Source of the DNA: CAWEWH01 sp963812775
GTDB taxonomy: Bacteria > Pseudomonadota > Alphaproteobacteria > Rhizobiales > Beijerinckiaceae
Reading direction: 5' to 3'
NCBI GenBank assembly: GCA_963812775.1
Contig: CAWEWH010000003.1
Span: 186,001 to 250,000, forward strand
DNA: 64,000 bases
Shown here: piece by piece, positions 29,222 through 38,161 of the stretch
Layout: each line of letters starts with the position of its first letter
How positions within the stretch are numbered: the stretch's first letter is position 1
Notes under the pieces: model-generated
The model's database searches: none
Told to the model about the DNA's origin: nothing
What the model saw: the letters and a program-made list of their open reading frames with translations, nothing else
Translations under genes and position numbers: made by a program

Positions 29222-29466
29222 TGGCGTTGTCCTTGGAGATTGTCCGCGGGGATTGTCCTCGGGTCCTTCGCGCCGCATAGCGGCACCCCGCTCACCTAGT
29301 CATCTCGCCACGTTTGCCAAGAGGTTCACCAAAAGGCACGGGCCCAGGCGCGCTCGGGCTCGACCGTATATGTCTGGTGTCACACTCGCGGTTTGCGGGC
29401 GGATATAACATGCGCCGGTTGATGATGGACGGATGTCGCAAGCTGCCATTGTTCTGGGAGGTTGTC

Positions 29467-29799
29467 ATGCGGGTGATGTTTCTGTCGGCTTCGGTGGGAG
29501 CTCTTGTCGCCTACGCGCTCGCGAGCCCTGCCGCGGCGCAATCGCGGTTCTACAGCTTCGAGCGGGGGATCGACCGACCCGGTCTCGACTATCGCAATGC
29601 CCCCTCGCGGGGGCCTGCCGATTGCAGTTTCGCCTGCCAGGCTGAAGGCAATACCTGCCGCGCCTGGACCTATGTCAGGCCCGGCATCCAGGGGCCGACG
29701 GGCCGCTGCTGGTTCAAGACGGCAGCCCCAGCCCCGACACGCAACGGCTGTTGCACCTCGGGCGTCAGGACGAGCGGCTTTCCGCAAAGGATCGACTGA
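29467..29799 (+). CDS. Secreted PAN/Apple-like domain protein
   Basis: 110-aa exported protein. Signal peptide at 1-24 (MFLSASVGALVAYALASPAAA). The mature part begins FYSFERGIDRPGLDYRN and has a six-Cys pattern (DCSFACQAEGNTCRAWTYV, GRCWF, NGCCTSG) typical of bacterial PAN_4 domains, which form disulfide-linked binding modules for proteins or carbohydrates. ATG at 29467 has GGGAGG 5 nt upstream; ATG at 29410 in the same frame is less likely. Single gene, ligand unknown. Confidence 0.78.
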   Translation: MRVMFLSASVGALVAYALASPAAAQSRFYSFERGIDRPGLDYRNAPSRGPADCSFACQAEGNTCRAWTYVRPGIQGPTGRCWFKTAAPAPTRNGCCTSGVRTSGFPQRID

Positions 29800-29900
29800 G
29801 CCTCGTCACGCCGCCATTTGCCAGCCGATCGAGCAGCGCCCTATCCTGTCCCACGCGAGCGCGAGGAATTTGGGATGCCGACGTTGCATGAGGCCGGCCA

Positions 29901-31298
29901 GTGAGCCGCGAGGCGGCGATGGCCCGCGCCGAGGCCTATTTCGACGCCGGCACCTTCAAGGCCGATCTCGCGCGCCGTGTCGCCATCCCGACCGAGAGCC
30001 AGAACCCGGCGCGGGCCGCCGACCTCGAGCGCTACGTCGCCGACGAGATGCGCCCGGCGCTGGAGGCGCTCGGCTTTGAATGCCGCGTCTTGCGCCACGA
30101 CAAGGCGCGCGGTCCCTTCCTGTTCGGGCAACGCCATGAAGGCCCGGGGCTTCCCACCGTGCTGGGCTACGGCCACGGCGACGTGATCCGTGGCCTCGAG
30201 GCCGGCTGGCGCGACGGCCTGGCGCCATGGCGGCTCACCGAGCTCGAGGGCCGCTACTACGGCCGCGGCGTCGTCGACAACAAGGGCCAGCACACGATCA
30301 ACCTTGCGGCCCTCGACGCGGTGCTGAAGACGCGCGGCCGCCTCGGCTTCAACGCCAAATGGCTCATCGAGATGGGCGAGGAGATGGGCTCGCCCGGCCT
30401 GCGCGAGGTCTGCAGCGACAACGCGGCGCTGTTTGCGGCCGACACGCTCATCGCCTCCGACGGGCCGCGCCTCGCCAGCGATCGTCCCACCGTCTATCTC
30501 GGCAGCCGCGGCGGCTATCCGATCGATCTGTGGATCGACGCCCGCGCGGGCGGCCATCATTCCGGCAATTGGGGCGGTCTCCTGTCCAACCCGGCCATCC
30601 AGCTTGCCCATGCGCTCGCCACCATCACCGGCCCGACCGGGCAGATCCGCATTCCCGAATGGGTGCCGGAGACGATTCCGGATTCGGTCAGGCGCGCGCT
30701 CGAGGGCTGCGACATCGAGCAGGGGCCCGGCATGCCGATCATCGATCCGGGCTGGGGCGAGCCCGGACTGACGCGCGCCGAGCAGGTCTATGCCTGGTGC
30801 ACGTTCGAGATCCTGGCCATGACGGCCGGCACGCCGGAGACGCCCGTCAACGCCGTGCCGCCGCGCGCCTGGGCGCGCGGGCAGTTGCGCTTCGTGGTCG
30901 GCATCGACCAGGACGGCATCCTGCCGGCGCTGCGCCGCCACCTCGACCGCCACGGCTTTCCCTTTGTCGAGATCGCCAAGGGCCGCGACGAGACCTTCGC
31001 GGCCACCCGCACCGACCCCGACCATCCCTGGGCGCAATGGGCGGCCGCCTCGCTGAAGCGCAGCACCAACCAGGCGGTCGCCATCCTGCCCAATGCCGGC
31101 GGCTCGCTCCCCAACGACGTGTTCACCGAGGTGCTCGGCCTGCCGACCGTGTGGGTCCCGCATTCCTATCTCGGCTGCTCGCAGCACGCGCCCGACGAGC
31201 ACCTGCCGCTGCCGCTGGCCCGCGAGGGCTTGCGGCTGATGGCCGGGCTCTATTGGGATCTCGGCGAAGGCGGCACGCCGGGCGGCGCCAAGACGTGA
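29901..31298 (+). CDS. M20 family metallopeptidase / dipeptidase-like hydrolase
   Basis: Zinc-dependent amidohydrolase of the M20 (ArgE/DapE/carnosinase) family, 465 aa, cytoplasmic. Metal ligands and catalytic residues visible: His92 and Asp94 in GYGHGDV, Asp126 in GVVDNKGQ, Glu160/161 in EMGEEMGSPG, and Asp (IASDGPR). A dimerisation insert carries SGNWGGLLSNP. Start is GTG at 29901 with GAGG 9 nt upstream; an ATG six codons in is the alternative. It is followed 34 nt later by a hotdog thioesterase gene. Substrate unknown. Confidence 0.86.
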   Translation: MSREAAMARAEAYFDAGTFKADLARRVAIPTESQNPARAADLERYVADEMRPALEALGFECRVLRHDKARGPFLFGQRHEGPGLPTVLGYGHGDVIRGLEAGWRDGLAPWRLTELEGRYYGRGVVDNKGQHTINLAALDAVLKTRGRLGFNAKWLIEMGEEMGSPGLREVCSDNAALFAADTLIASDGPRLASDRPTVYLGSRGGYPIDLWIDARAGGHHSGNWGGLLSNPAIQLAHALATITGPTGQIRIPEWVPETIPDSVRRALEGCDIEQGPGMPIIDPGWGEPGLTRAEQVYAWCTFEILAMTAGTPETPVNAVPPRAWARGQLRFVVGIDQDGILPALRRHLDRHGFPFVEIAKGRDETFAATRTDPDHPWAQWAAASLKRSTNQAVAILPNAGGSLPNDVFTEVLGLPTVWVPHSYLGCSQHAPDEHLPLPLAREGLRLMAGLYWDLGEGGTPGGAKT

Positions 31299-31332
31299 TC
31301 GCCAACGCCACGGGCAACCGCACAGAGGCCGC

Positions 31333-31746
31333 ATGACATCACCAGCGCCGCCGCCGGACTTTACACCCTTTCCGGACATGGGCGGCTACATGCAGCACAG
31401 CGGACCCTACTGCTGGGCGAAGGACGCGGCGGGCGAATTCACCTATGGATTTCAGAGCGACGCCCGGCACGGCAATCCGAACGGCGTGCTGCATGGCGGC
31501 GCCATCGTCGCCTTCGTGGACACCTTCCTCGGCCATGCGGTCGTCATGCGGACGCAGAGGATGTGCGCGACAGTCTCGCTCAACAGCCAGTTCATTGCCG
31601 GGGCGCCGATTGGCGGCTGGATCACCGGCCGCGCCCGCCTGCGCCAGACGACCCGGACGCTGGCCTTTGCGGACGCCGAGGTCATGACCGGCGACACATT
31701 GTTGCTCACCGCATCGGGGGTCTTCCGCATCTTCGAGGCGCGCTAG
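31333..31746 (+). CDS. PaaI family thioesterase (hotdog fold)
   Basis: Hydrolyses acyl-CoA thioesters, probably phenylacetyl-CoA-like or medium-chain. 137 aa. The family signature NPNGVLHGGAIVAFVDTFLG holds the Asn/His-Gly-Gly block and the catalytic acid (Asp in VDTF). C-terminus TGDTLLLTASGVFRIFE is the typical last strand. ATG at 31333. Probably co-transcribed with the M20 gene. It ends 29 nt from the convergent glutathione transferase gene. Confidence 0.85.
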   Translation: MTSPAPPPDFTPFPDMGGYMQHSGPYCWAKDAAGEFTYGFQSDARHGNPNGVLHGGAIVAFVDTFLGHAVVMRTQRMCATVSLNSQFIAGAPIGGWITGRARLRQTTRTLAFADAEVMTGDTLLLTASGVFRIFEAR

Positions 31747-31775
31747 GACATGGTCCCTGCCTGCGAGAGCGCTCA

Positions 31776-32411
31776 CTACGTCGGCGCGTGGGGCCGTGTT
31801 TCGGCGAGCGAAGGGCGTGACGACGCCTCTTCGTACCAGGCGGCGACTCCGGGGAAGCGGCTCGCCCATTTCGTCTCGGGGAAGCGGAAGTCGAGGTAGC
31901 CAAGCGCGCAAGCGAGCGCCAGTTGCGACAGGTCGAGGGCCGCGCTGCCCCTCGGCACTGCTCGCTCGGCGCGCTGCTCGAAGAACTGAAGGCCCGACCA
32001 AACCTTGTCCCACTGGTCGTCGATCCAGACCGGCCACCGCGCCGGCTCCGGCCGCAGCCATGTCTCGTAGCGAACGAGGACGGCGGCCTCGCACATCCCC
32101 TGCGCGATGGCGTGTTGCGAAAGGACCCGCCAGCGTTCGGGACCGGCAGACGGGATGAGGCGACCGCCGCCCGCCAGGGCATCGAGGTATTCACAGATGA
32201 CGGTGGAATCGACGATGGCGGTTTTGCCGTCATCGAGAACGAGGGCGGGAATCTTGCGCAGCGGATTGACCGATTGCGCGAAGGCGGCGTTCTCCTTGCC
32301 GGGCATCACTTCGGCGTATTGAAGCTCGATGCGCTCACCGAGACCGAGCTCGATGGCCGCCGCCCGGACCTTGCGCGCGAACGGCGATTGCGGGGCGTAC
32401 ATCAGTTTCAT
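31776..32411 (-). CDS. Glutathione S-transferase family protein
   Basis: 211 aa. N-terminal thioredoxin-fold domain MKLMYAPQSPFARKVRAAAI with SPF(A)RKVR, the pattern of bacterial GSTs using Ser as catalytic residue; NPLRKIPALVLDDG has the cis-Pro and IVDSTVICEYLD the glutathione gamma-Glu site. C-terminal helical domain ends FPGVAAWYEEASSRPSLAET. ATG at 32411 overlaps the alpha/beta hydrolase stop (ATGA), so the two are translated together and perhaps act in one detoxifying or degradative step. Confidence 0.85.
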   Translation of the reverse strand: MKLMYAPQSPFARKVRAAAIELGLGERIELQYAEVMPGKENAAFAQSVNPLRKIPALVLDDGKTAIVDSTVICEYLDALAGGGRLIPSAGPERWRVLSQHAIAQGMCEAAVLVRYETWLRPEPARWPVWIDDQWDKVWSGLQFFEQRAERAVPRGSAALDLSQLALACALGYLDFRFPETKWASRFPGVAAWYEEASSRPSLAETRPHAPT

Positions 32412-33292
32412 GCTCCGGCCTCACGGTTCGGGGATGGGTGTCGCGCCGCTTTCAGCAGGTCGACCGCAATGGCGTTCAGCCGGTCGCCCGGCCGCGCCAG
32501 GCCGTCGAGCACGCTGAAATGGTTGGCGCCGGGAATGTCGACGACAGTGGGGCCGAGCGCCGCCCAGGCGGCCGCCATGGCGGCGCTCTGGCGATGGAAT
32601 TCTTCGCTCTCCTCGCCGCCGACGGCGAAAACCACCGGCACCTGCAAGCGGGGGGGCGCCGTGGTCAGCGTCAATGCCGAAGCACTCGCCGCGTCGAGGC
32701 GGATCGCCTCGTTCATGCTGGTCTGCAGGAGCGGCGCAAGCTCGAAAACACCGGAGATCGGCACGGCGCCGTGGAACGGCTTCGCCGGCAGGCCATGGGT
32801 GGCCCAGTCGGTGGCCACGAACGCCGCCGCGAGATAAGCGCCGGCCGAATGCCCACACACCACGATCGCCGCGCGCTCGTCGTCGGTGAGCACCTCCTTG
32901 TGCAGCACCGCGAAGGAGCGTTTGACGCTGTCGATCAGCGCCGCAAGCGTCACCTCGGGACAGAGCGGATAGTTGAGCAGCGCCACCGAATAGCCCTGGT
33001 CGAGAAAGCCTTCCGCCACCCAGGACGTCTCGAGCTTCGAGAAGGCGCGCCAATAGCCGCCATGCATGAACACCAAGGTGCCCTTGGCGTCCTTGACCCG
33101 GTAGAGATCGAGCACCTCGCGCCGATGCGGGCCGGTCTTGATGTCGGCGAGGAACGGACGCGTGGCGCGGGTCAGCGCGGCGCGGCGCGGCAGCTCGGCC
33201 AGCAGGTCGCCGACATTTGGCACGGTGACGCGCGGATTATACTGGAGCTCGTGCCAGGCGGCGTCGCGCTCTTGGTCAGGCAACTTGGCCAT
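32408..33292 (-). CDS. Alpha/beta hydrolase (kynurenine formamidase-like)
   Basis: 294 aa. HGGYW at residues 77-81 forms the oxyanion hole and GHSAG at 147-151 carries nucleophile Ser149; the C-terminal NHFSVLDGLA gives the catalytic His. The HGG-Y/F-W motif and overall build resemble arylformamidases and related esterases. No other kynurenine-pathway gene is nearby, so the substrate stays open. The start is ATG at 33292 (MAKLPDQERDAAWHELQYNP); the frame extends upstream without family resemblance. Confidence 0.83.
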   Translation of the reverse strand: MAKLPDQERDAAWHELQYNPRVTVPNVGDLLAELPRRAALTRATRPFLADIKTGPHRREVLDLYRVKDAKGTLVFMHGGYWRAFSKLETSWVAEGFLDQGYSVALLNYPLCPEVTLAALIDSVKRSFAVLHKEVLTDDERAAIVVCGHSAGAYLAAAFVATDWATHGLPAKPFHGAVPISGVFELAPLLQTSMNEAIRLDAASASALTLTTAPPRLQVPVVFAVGGEESEEFHRQSAAMAAAWAALGPTVVDIPGANHFSVLDGLARPGDRLNAIAVDLLKAARHPSPNREAGA

Positions 33293-33465
33293 CGCATTCC
33301 CTACGGATTCGACACGGCACCGGGACCATGATGCGAACCTCGGCATGAGGGGTTGTGCGCAAGCTTGTCGCGGCGCTACGATAAAGGCATCCGCGGCATC
33401 ATCGCGCACGGGCTGGGATTGCGATAGTCCTTGTCCACGGCACGGCACCAGCGCAGGGGATCTCA

Positions 33466-34254
33466 ATGACGACCTACAAGGACATCGGCGTCGACAAGCA
33501 GCCGAACTTCGTCGGCATCATCGAGATGCGCCGGCCGCCGCACAACTTCTTCGACATGTCGCTGATCCAGCAGATTGCCACCGCCATGGAGGAGTTCGAC
33601 AAGGACGATGGCGTACGCGCCGTGGTCCTGTGCGCCGAGGGCAAGTCGTTCTGCGCCGGCGCCAACTTCAACGATCCCAACCGACGCGAGGAGCCGACCA
33701 ATGTCGGCGGTAAGCCGGTCAATCACCTTTATGTCGAGGCCGTGCGCCTGCTGCGCACCAAGAAGCCGATCGTCGCCGCCGTCCATGGCGCCGCCATCGG
33801 CGGCGGGCTCGGCGTCGCCTGCGCGGCCGACTTCCGCGTCACCTGCCCCGAGGCGCGCTTCTCGGCCAACTTCACGCGGCTCGGTTTTCATCCGGGCTTC
33901 GGCTTGACGGCGCTCTTGACCGAGCTTGTCGGCAAGAACCAGGCTGAGCTGCTGTTCTATACGGGCCGCCGCATCGGCGGCGAGGAAGCAACGCGCATCG
34001 GCCTCGCCAATGTCTGCGTGCCGCAGGATCAGGTGCGCGCCGAGGCCATCAAGCTTGCGGCCGAGATCGCCGAGAGCGCGCCGCTCGCCGTTCTTTCGAC
34101 GCGTCAGACGATGCGCGGCAAGCTCGCCGACCGCGTCAAGGCCGCCACCGACCACGAGCTCGTCGAGCAGACCCGGCTGCGCGCTACCGAGGATTTCAAG
34201 GAAGGCGTCAGGGCCACCAACGAGCGCCGCGTCGCCAACTGGAAGGGCCGCTGA
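33466..34254 (+). CDS. Enoyl-CoA hydratase/isomerase family protein
   Basis: 262-aa crotonase. Oxyanion segments GKSFCAGANFND and HGAAIGGGLGVACAADFRV. The region normally holding the catalytic Glu reads FTRLGFHPGFGLTALLTELV, so the first Glu is absent; it may be an isomerase or act on an unusual acyl-CoA. ATG at 33466 with AGGGGA about 8 nt upstream. Divergent from the hydrolase gene and followed 102 nt later by a metallo-beta-lactamase-fold gene. Confidence 0.86.
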   Translation: MTTYKDIGVDKQPNFVGIIEMRRPPHNFFDMSLIQQIATAMEEFDKDDGVRAVVLCAEGKSFCAGANFNDPNRREEPTNVGGKPVNHLYVEAVRLLRTKKPIVAAVHGAAIGGGLGVACAADFRVTCPEARFSANFTRLGFHPGFGLTALLTELVGKNQAELLFYTGRRIGGEEATRIGLANVCVPQDQVRAEAIKLAAEIAESAPLAVLSTRQTMRGKLADRVKAATDHELVEQTRLRATEDFKEGVRATNERRVANWKGR

Positions 34255-34356
34255 GCCGGCCCATCGTCATCGTCTCGCCGCGCCGGAGGCTGGCCGCCAA
34301 CATGAGGCGGCCACTACTCGGCGCGGCCTCTCGCAAAGCAAGGCACGAGGAGCGCC

Positions 34357-35226
34357 ATGGCCCTTCGCTTCACCGTCGGCGACCTGACCATCCATCGCAT
34401 CATCGAGAGCGAGGGAAAGTTCGTTCCGGCCCTCGACTTCATCAGCCGGTCGACCCCGGAACTGATCGCCGAGAACCGCCATTGGATGCGGCCAACGGCG
34501 CTCGACGACGAGGACTATCTGATCCTCTGCATCCAGTCCTACGTCATCAAGACGCCGCAGCACACCATCCTGGTCGACAGCTGCGTCGGCAACGACAAGC
34601 CGCGCGATCGCCCGTTCTGGAACATGAAGAGCGACGACACCTATATGCGCGGCCTCAAGGCGGCGGGCATTTCGGTCAACGACATCGACTACGTCATGTG
34701 CACGCATCTGCACGTCGACCACGTCGGCTGGAACACGCGGCTGGAGAACGGCCGCTGGGTGCCGACCTTCCCGAAGGCGCGTTACATCTTCGGCAAACAG
34801 GAATTCGACCACTGGGCGGACCTGCACGCCAAGACGCCGAACCCGGTTTTGGCAGACAGCGTGCTGCCCCTCATCGAGGGCAAGCGCGCCGATCTCGTCG
34901 GCAACGAGCACACGCTCAACGACCATGTCCGCCTGCTGCCGACCCCGGGCCATACGCCCGGCCACGTCGCGGTCTGCATGGGCCGCAACGGCGACGATGC
35001 CGTGTTCAGCGGCGATCTCATGCATTCCCCGCTGCAGGCGCGCTATCCGCAATTTTGCGCCAAGGTCGACGCCGACAAGGCGCAAGCGGAGGCAACGCGG
35101 CGGGGCTTCCTGGAGCGCTATTGCGACACGCGGACGCTCTGCTGCACGGCGCACTTCCCCTCGCCATCCGTCGGCCGCATCAAGCGCTGGGGCGACGGCT
35201 TCAAGTGCGAGCCGGTGGCGGCGTGA
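34357..35226 (+). CDS. Metallo-beta-lactamase fold hydrolase
   Basis: 289-aa binuclear zinc hydrolase. Metal motif THLHVDH with His117, His119, Asp121, His122; then TPGHTPGHVAV and GDLMHSPLQARYP supply further ligands, with HFPSPS near the end. The N-terminus (VGDLTIHRIIE) matches the quorum-quenching lactonase-like and general MBL hydrolase groups. Substrate unknown. Its 3' end overlaps the convergent PLP-enzyme gene by 26 bp. Confidence 0.86.
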   Translation: MALRFTVGDLTIHRIIESEGKFVPALDFISRSTPELIAENRHWMRPTALDDEDYLILCIQSYVIKTPQHTILVDSCVGNDKPRDRPFWNMKSDDTYMRGLKAAGISVNDIDYVMCTHLHVDHVGWNTRLENGRWVPTFPKARYIFGKQEFDHWADLHAKTPNPVLADSVLPLIEGKRADLVGNEHTLNDHVRLLPTPGHTPGHVAVCMGRNGDDAVFSGDLMHSPLQARYPQFCAKVDADKAQAEATRRGFLERYCDTRTLCCTAHFPSPSVGRIKRWGDGFKCEPVAA

Positions 35227-36400
35227 AGGCCGCAAAATCGATCGGCTGGTGCCGGTCGAGACGCCGCTCGATGGCGGGCAGCGGATATTTGAGGCCGCTC
35301 GCGCAATTGAACAGCATGGCGCGCTCGTCGCGGCGGATGCGGCCGTCGGCCAGCGCCGCCTTGTAGGCCGCGTAGGTGGCGGCCCCTTCCGGGCAAAGCA
35401 GGAAGCCTTCCTCGCGCGCCACCTCGTCGAGGGCCGACGCAATGGCCGCGTCGGCGACCGCCATGGCAAAGCCGCCGCTCTCGCGCACGGCGCGCAGGAT
35501 CAGGAAATCGCCCACCGCTTGCGGCACGCGGATGCCGGCCGCGATGGTGTGCGCATCCTCCCAGCGCTCGGCATGCTCGACGCCGGCCTCGAAGGCCCGC
35601 ACCATGGGCGCGCAGCCCACCGCCTGGACGGCCACCATGCGCGGGCGCTTCGCGCCAATGAAGCCGATCGCTTCGAGCTCCGCGAAGGCCTTCCACATGC
35701 CGATCAGGCCGGTGCCGCCGCCGGTCGGATAGAGGATCACGTCGGGCAGTTCCCAGCCGAGCTGCTCGGCAAGCTCGAGCCCCATCGTCTTCTTGCCTTC
35801 GATGCGATAGGGCTCCTTCAAGGTCGAGATGTCGAACCAGCCGACCTTGTCCTTGCCTTGGGCGACGATCTTGCCGCAGTCGTCGATGAGGCCGTTGACG
35901 CGGAACACGGCGGCGCCTTGCAGGGCGATCTCGCTCACATTCACGTCCGGCGTGTCCTCGGGGCAGAACACCGTCGTCCTGATGCCGGCGCGGCTGGCAT
36001 AGGCGGCGAGCGCTGCCCCGGCATTGCCATTGGTGGGCATGGCCATGTGGGTGATGCCGAGCGCCTTGGCCATCGACACCGCGATGACGAGACCGCGCGC
36101 CTTGAACGAGCCGGTGGGCAGCCGCCCCTCGTCCTTGACCAGAAGCTCGCCGCCGCCGAGGCGTTTCGCGAGATTGTCGAGCCGCACGAGCGGCGTCATC
36201 GCCTCGCCGAGGCTGACGATGTCGGCGAGACGCCGCACCGGCAGAAGCTCGCGGTAGCGCCACAGGTCCGGCGGCCGGGCAGCGAGATCCTGTTTGCCGA
36301 GCGTGCGCTTTATGCCGTCGAGATCGTAGCGCACGAGAAGCGGCTTTTGGGCCCGCGACAGGTTGTGGATCTGATCCGCCGTGTAGCGTTCCCCCGTCAT
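35201..36400 (-). CDS. Threonine synthase-like PLP enzyme (fold type II)
   Basis: Fold type II PLP enzyme; threonine synthase converts O-phosphohomoserine to threonine. From the ATG at 36400, 399 aa: PLP lysine at residue 100 in LPTGSFKARG, Asn-Gly-Asn-Ala loop in MPTNGNAGAALAAYASRAG, phosphate-binding PTGGGTG. Codons upstream of this ATG read TERPTFVTHLECS, which matches the usual N-terminus of this group, but no ATG, GTG or TTG starts it; a CTG at 36463-36461 has GGGAGA at 6 nt. So the protein may be 21 residues longer. It follows the methyltransferase gene. Confidence 0.84.
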   Translation of the reverse strand: MTGERYTADQIHNLSRAQKPLLVRYDLDGIKRTLGKQDLAARPPDLWRYRELLPVRRLADIVSLGEAMTPLVRLDNLAKRLGGGELLVKDEGRLPTGSFKARGLVIAVSMAKALGITHMAMPTNGNAGAALAAYASRAGIRTTVFCPEDTPDVNVSEIALQGAAVFRVNGLIDDCGKIVAQGKDKVGWFDISTLKEPYRIEGKKTMGLELAEQLGWELPDVILYPTGGGTGLIGMWKAFAELEAIGFIGAKRPRMVAVQAVGCAPMVRAFEAGVEHAERWEDAHTIAAGIRVPQAVGDFLILRAVRESGGFAMAVADAAIASALDEVAREEGFLLCPEGAATYAAYKAALADGRIRRDERAMLFNCASGLKYPLPAIERRLDRHQPIDFAAFTPPPART

Positions 36401-36478
36401 GCTGCATTCGAGATGCGTGACGAAGGTCGGCCGCTCGGTGGTGAGGTTGGCGCTGTGGTGCAGAGGACGTCTCCCAGT

Positions 36479-37285
36479 CTACGCCATGGCGGTGATGACG
36501 TGCGCCTGGATGCGCCCTGAGATGCCGCCCTTGCCGAAGCGCGCGGCAAGCGCCGCTTCGGCCGCATCAGTCGCCCGGCCGAGACCAGCCGCGTCGCGCG
36601 CCTCGATCTCGGCGCGCATCGGCGTGCCTTGGCAGAAGGCGATGGCCGGCTCGCGGGCCGATGGCGCCGCGCTCGTCTTGGCGACCGTCTCGATGCTCAC
36701 GCGCGTAAAGCCGGCGGCGCGCACGTCGGCCTCGACGCGCTGGCGATCGTGATAGCCGTGCGGCGTGCGCTCCATGAACTTGGGCGGATCGACAGGGAAG
36801 ACGCCCGCCAGCGCCCCCATGACGACGTGCGGGAACTCGTTCTCTTCGATGCGATCCCAGACGTTGAACAGAAAACGCCCGCCGGGCTTCAGCACGCGGC
36901 GCGCTTCGGAAAACGCCTTTACCTTGTCGGGGAAGAACATGGCGCCGAACTGGCACACGACCGCATCGAAGCTGCGGTCCGCGAACGGCAAGGCGAGAGC
37001 GTCGGCCTGCCGCCAGGTGACGCGTGTCGAGGCGAGCTGGCTGGCAGCGTGGTCGAGCATTGCCTGGTTGAGATCGGTCGCCATGATCGACACGCCGCCG
37101 GGCAGCGTGGCGTCGAGCGCCCGGGTGACGATGCCGGTGCCGGCCGCCGTCTCGAGCAGATCGGCACCCTTGAGATCGGCGAGCCGCGTCGCGAGGTCGG
37201 CCGCGTAAGGCGCGAAGATGAGCGGCCCCATGTAGCGGTCGTAGAGTTGCGGTATCGAGCCGGCAAAGACGGTGTCGGTCTGCAT
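36479..37285 (-). CDS. Class I SAM-dependent methyltransferase (UbiE-like)
   Basis: 268 aa. Motif I is LLETAAGTGIVTRAL (residues 43-57); later blocks are TDLNQAMLDHAASQLA, ADALALPFADRSFDAVVCQF and RVLKPGGRFLFNVWD, a UbiE/Methyltransf_11 pattern. Substrate unknown; no quinone genes nearby. The ATG at 37285 (MQTDTVFAGSIPQLYDRYMG) fits the family start; the frame to 37336 adds nothing similar. It lies 10 nt downstream of the hydrolase stop, so is co-transcribed, and its TAG is 15 nt before the possible CTG start of the next gene. Confidence 0.85.
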   Translation of the reverse strand: MQTDTVFAGSIPQLYDRYMGPLIFAPYAADLATRLADLKGADLLETAAGTGIVTRALDATLPGGVSIMATDLNQAMLDHAASQLASTRVTWRQADALALPFADRSFDAVVCQFGAMFFPDKVKAFSEARRVLKPGGRFLFNVWDRIEENEFPHVVMGALAGVFPVDPPKFMERTPHGYHDRQRVEADVRAAGFTRVSIETVAKTSAAPSAREPAIAFCQGTPMRAEIEARDAAGLGRATDAAEAALAARFGKGGISGRIQAHVITAMA

Positions 37286-37295
37286 GGCCTTGCTT

Positions 37296-38006
37296 CTAGT
37301 CTGCGATGACGCTGTTCGTCCACGCCGCCAGCGCATCGAGCATCTCGGCGCGAACTTCGGCGTCGGTGCGGCCGGAGCGCGCCGGCACGTGAAAGGAATG
37401 ATCGGCGTGGTCGAAGAGCCGCAGATTTGCCCGCCCGCCGAGCTCTTCGCAAAGCGGCTCGAGGTGCTTCAAGTCGGCCAGCGCATCGCGTGTCCCCTGC
37501 AGGAACAGCATCGGCACCTGCACGTCGAAGAGATGCTTCGCCCGCTCCGCCGACGGCTTGCCGGCCGGATGCAGCGGGAAGGCGAGGAAGGCGAGCCCCT
37601 TGACGCCCGGCAGCGGCGCTGCGGCCTGCGCCTGCGAGGTCATGCGCCCGCCGAAGGAGCGACCGCCGGCAATGAGCGGCAGCTGCGGCAGCCGCTTCCC
37701 CGCCTCGGCCACGGCTGCCCGCACCGCCGCCTGGGCGACGGGCGGCGGGTCGGGGCGCTTCGTCTTCTGCTCCATGTAGGGGAACTGGAAGCGGAACGTG
37801 GCGAGGCCGCGCTCCGCGAGCCCCGATGCGACGGCTTCAAGCGAGGGATGCGTCATGCCCGCCCCCGCCCCGTGCGCGAGGACGTAGCAGGCGCGCGCCC
37901 CGGCCGGAACCTCGAGCAGCGCCGAGACGGTACGGCTCTCGCCGACCGCGAGGCGCAGCAGCTCCGCGGTCGAGGTGTTAACGGGTTCGCGCTTCGTTCC
38001 GGTCAC
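37296..38006 (-). CDS. Alpha/beta hydrolase (dienelactone hydrolase-like, KANL3/Tex30 type)
   Basis: 236 aa. VLAHGAGAGMTHP (residues 42-54) is the oxyanion region; nucleophile Ser117 lies in GGRSFGGRM; LFLQGTRDALADL holds the acid and DHADHSFH the His. These are the marks of a small predicted hydrolase family of unknown substrate. GTG start at 38006 with GGGGCAG upstream. Divergent from ku; the 155-bp gap should hold both promoters. Confidence 0.84.
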   Translation of the reverse strand: MTGTKREPVNTSTAELLRLAVGESRTVSALLEVPAGARACYVLAHGAGAGMTHPSLEAVASGLAERGLATFRFQFPYMEQKTKRPDPPPVAQAAVRAAVAEAGKRLPQLPLIAGGRSFGGRMTSQAQAAAPLPGVKGLAFLAFPLHPAGKPSAERAKHLFDVQVPMLFLQGTRDALADLKHLEPLCEELGGRANLRLFDHADHSFHVPARSGRTDAEVRAEMLDALAAWTNSVIAD

Positions 38007-38161
38007 GGCGACTGCCCCGATCTCACCGCGTGAATCTTCCGAGCGCCTCGCGCGGCGATAGACTGACTCTTTACCCAGATTGTCTATGGTTAAACGCCGG
38101 CCCGGCCACCCACATTGGCGATTGGGCGGGTCGCAGTTGCGTTGTCCGTCAGGAGTTGTCC

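Noticed and set aside
27263..29299. 678-aa plus-strand open frame
   Set aside because: Runs antisense through dppB, the gap and the glutathione transferase gene, which have clear domains; composition is that of a GC-rich shadow.
32408..33292. Firm kynurenine formamidase (kynB) call
   Set aside because: The HGGYW and GHSAG motifs are shared with many esterases, and no kynurenine pathway gene is adjacent.
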